DNA of 15,117 nucleotides from an uncultured Brachyspira sp. (GTDB lineage: Bacteria > Spirochaetota > Brachyspiria > Brachyspirales > Brachyspiraceae). The notes beneath the pieces are model-generated. The model had not been told where the DNA came from. It saw nothing but the letters and a program-made list of their open reading frames with translations, and ran no database searches. Shown here piece after piece: positions 14,572 to 15,117 of the stretch. The translations under genes were made by a program, and so were the position numbers. Position 1 is the first letter of the stretch. The number at the start of each line of letters is the position of its first letter. Location of the stretch: contig CAKVCG010000033.1 of NCBI GenBank assembly GCA_934725525.1, positions 1-15,117 of the forward strand, read 5' to 3'.

Positions 14572-14752
14572 AGCCTCGACAGTAGCTCCACAATGACAGG
14601 ATTTTTTGCAATAGTTTAATTGGTTAAGTGAATAGTATTTATAATAATTTATTTTAATTTAAGGCTATTTTTAAAAATTTAGTTTAATTAATAATTATCA
14701 TTGCAAGCCGAACGAAGTGAGGCGTGGCAATCCAAAATTAATAAAATTTTAC
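14572..14752. repeat. Split or decayed copy of the dispersed repeat downstream of the vWA gene
   Basis: Two pieces resemble the element at 7166-7303. The first, just after the stop (14572-14600), reads on the minus strand as a TGTCATTGTGGAGC-like segment. The second (about 14697-14751) has ATTGCAAGCCGAACGAAGTG, a GGCGTGGCAATCC end, and the 23-base tail that matches 7281-7303 at 22 positions. Between them lies plain AT-rich DNA. The G+C content of both pieces stands out from the surroundings. Confidence 0.55.
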
Positions 14753-14867
14753 TTGACTTATTTTTACAGTCTTATATTTTTAATTAAAATTTTATATCAA
14801 TTTATTAAAGTTTATAAATTGATAAGTTGCTAAATAAAATATAACAATGTTAATGAACAAAAATTAT

Positions 14868-14895
14868 TTGACTTTTTAATTTTAATTATTATAGT
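14868..14895 (+). promoter_or_regulatory. Candidate promoter in the gene-free region
   Basis: TTGACT (14868-14873), a 16-nt spacer and TATAGT (14890-14895), 5/6 matches in each box. No gene follows within the window, so it may drive a downstream gene with a long leader, a small RNA, or nothing. In DNA this AT-rich, chance matches are common. Confidence 0.35.
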
Positions 14896-14966
14896 TTAAG
14901 TATAAAAAATACTTGACTTTTTAAAAAAGTTTATTATCTTATTAATAGAATAAAAGAATAAATTTA

Positions 14967-15034
14967 TTGAAATTATAATTAATATTAAATTTATTGTAAT
15001 TTGAATTATGATTAATATTTAATTTATCAAAATT
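14967..15034. repeat. Imperfect AT-rich tandem repeat
   Basis: Two adjacent copies of about 33-34 bp (14967-15000 and 15001-15034) share the pattern TTGAATTATRATTAATATTWAATTTAT with one 1-nt gap and a few mismatches. A partial third similarity (TATTATGATTTGAG) follows near 15035-15047. It lies in gene-free DNA. Confidence 0.5.
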
Positions 15035-15117
15035 ATTATGATTTGAGTTTAAACTTATAAAATTGTAATCCGATAAATTAAATATATAAATAAAAAAATC
15101 GATTAATGAATTTGACA

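Larger units (their letters stand above)
14753..15117. other. Gene-free AT-rich terminal region with promoter-like motifs
   Basis: I see no coding frame of useful length here. Three TTGACT motifs occur on the plus strand (14753-14758, 14868-14873, 14913-14918), and the window ends in TTGACA (15112-15117). The best full match is TTGACT (14868) with a 16-nt spacer and TATAGT (14890-14895). The DNA after that is almost pure A/T. It may be the upstream region of a gene beyond the window. Confidence 0.5.

Overview
The window is a stretch of a very AT-rich bacterial chromosome. Several things suggest a spirochete, most likely Brachyspira: the strong A/T codon bias, lipoprotein signal peptides with relaxed lipoboxes, a small ankyrin-repeat protein, a lipoprotein TAXI-type TRAP receptor and a BatD/MoxR/vWA group. 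This assignment is inferred from content, not from a marker gene. No phage, transposase, CRISPR array or rRNA is visible.

Layout. 70-723 (+) encodes an AlkD-like DNA glycosylase and ends one base before a tRNA-Leu(GAG) on the opposite strand (725-806, -), which has its own consensus promoter. 878-4357 (-) is a TAXI-TRAP transport operon in the order receptor lipoprotein, DUF1850 membrane protein, fused permease. It is driven by a TTGACT-N17-TATTAT promoter and its last two genes share an ATGA overlap. 4523-6735 (-) is a two-gene unit: ruvB, then a membrane-anchored M23 peptidase whose real reading frame runs about 145 codons further upstream than the nearest conventional start and appears to begin at ATT. 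Divergent to ruvB is a DUF167 gene (6871-7131, +), followed by a palindromic dispersed repeat that supplies the stop codon of an ankyrin-repeat gene (7301-7786, -). dnaX (7817-9388, -) has a near-perfect promoter so close to its ATG that the mRNA should be leaderless.

9550-11294 holds four small paralogous lipoproteins, three on + and one convergent on -. They share a C-terminal motif ending in a lone cysteine. 11412-12963 (+) encodes a short BatD-like membrane protein, with a nearly leaderless promoter, and a MoxR AAA+ ATPase. After these comes an exported vWA-domain protein (13060-14571, +) with an 11-A tract just before the vWA domain. The last 546 bases carry no gene that I can see, only remnants of the dispersed repeat, promoter-like TTGACT motifs and AT-rich near-tandem repeats.

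How the parts fit. The transporter operon is a complete uptake system. RuvB, DnaX and the AlkD-like enzyme are housekeeping DNA-metabolism functions. BatD-like, MoxR and vWA form a plausible reduced MoxR/vWA cell-envelope chaperone module. The least explained items are the four-member lipoprotein family, the ATT-started peptidase, the two leaderless or nearly leaderless genes and the poly-A tract in the vWA gene.
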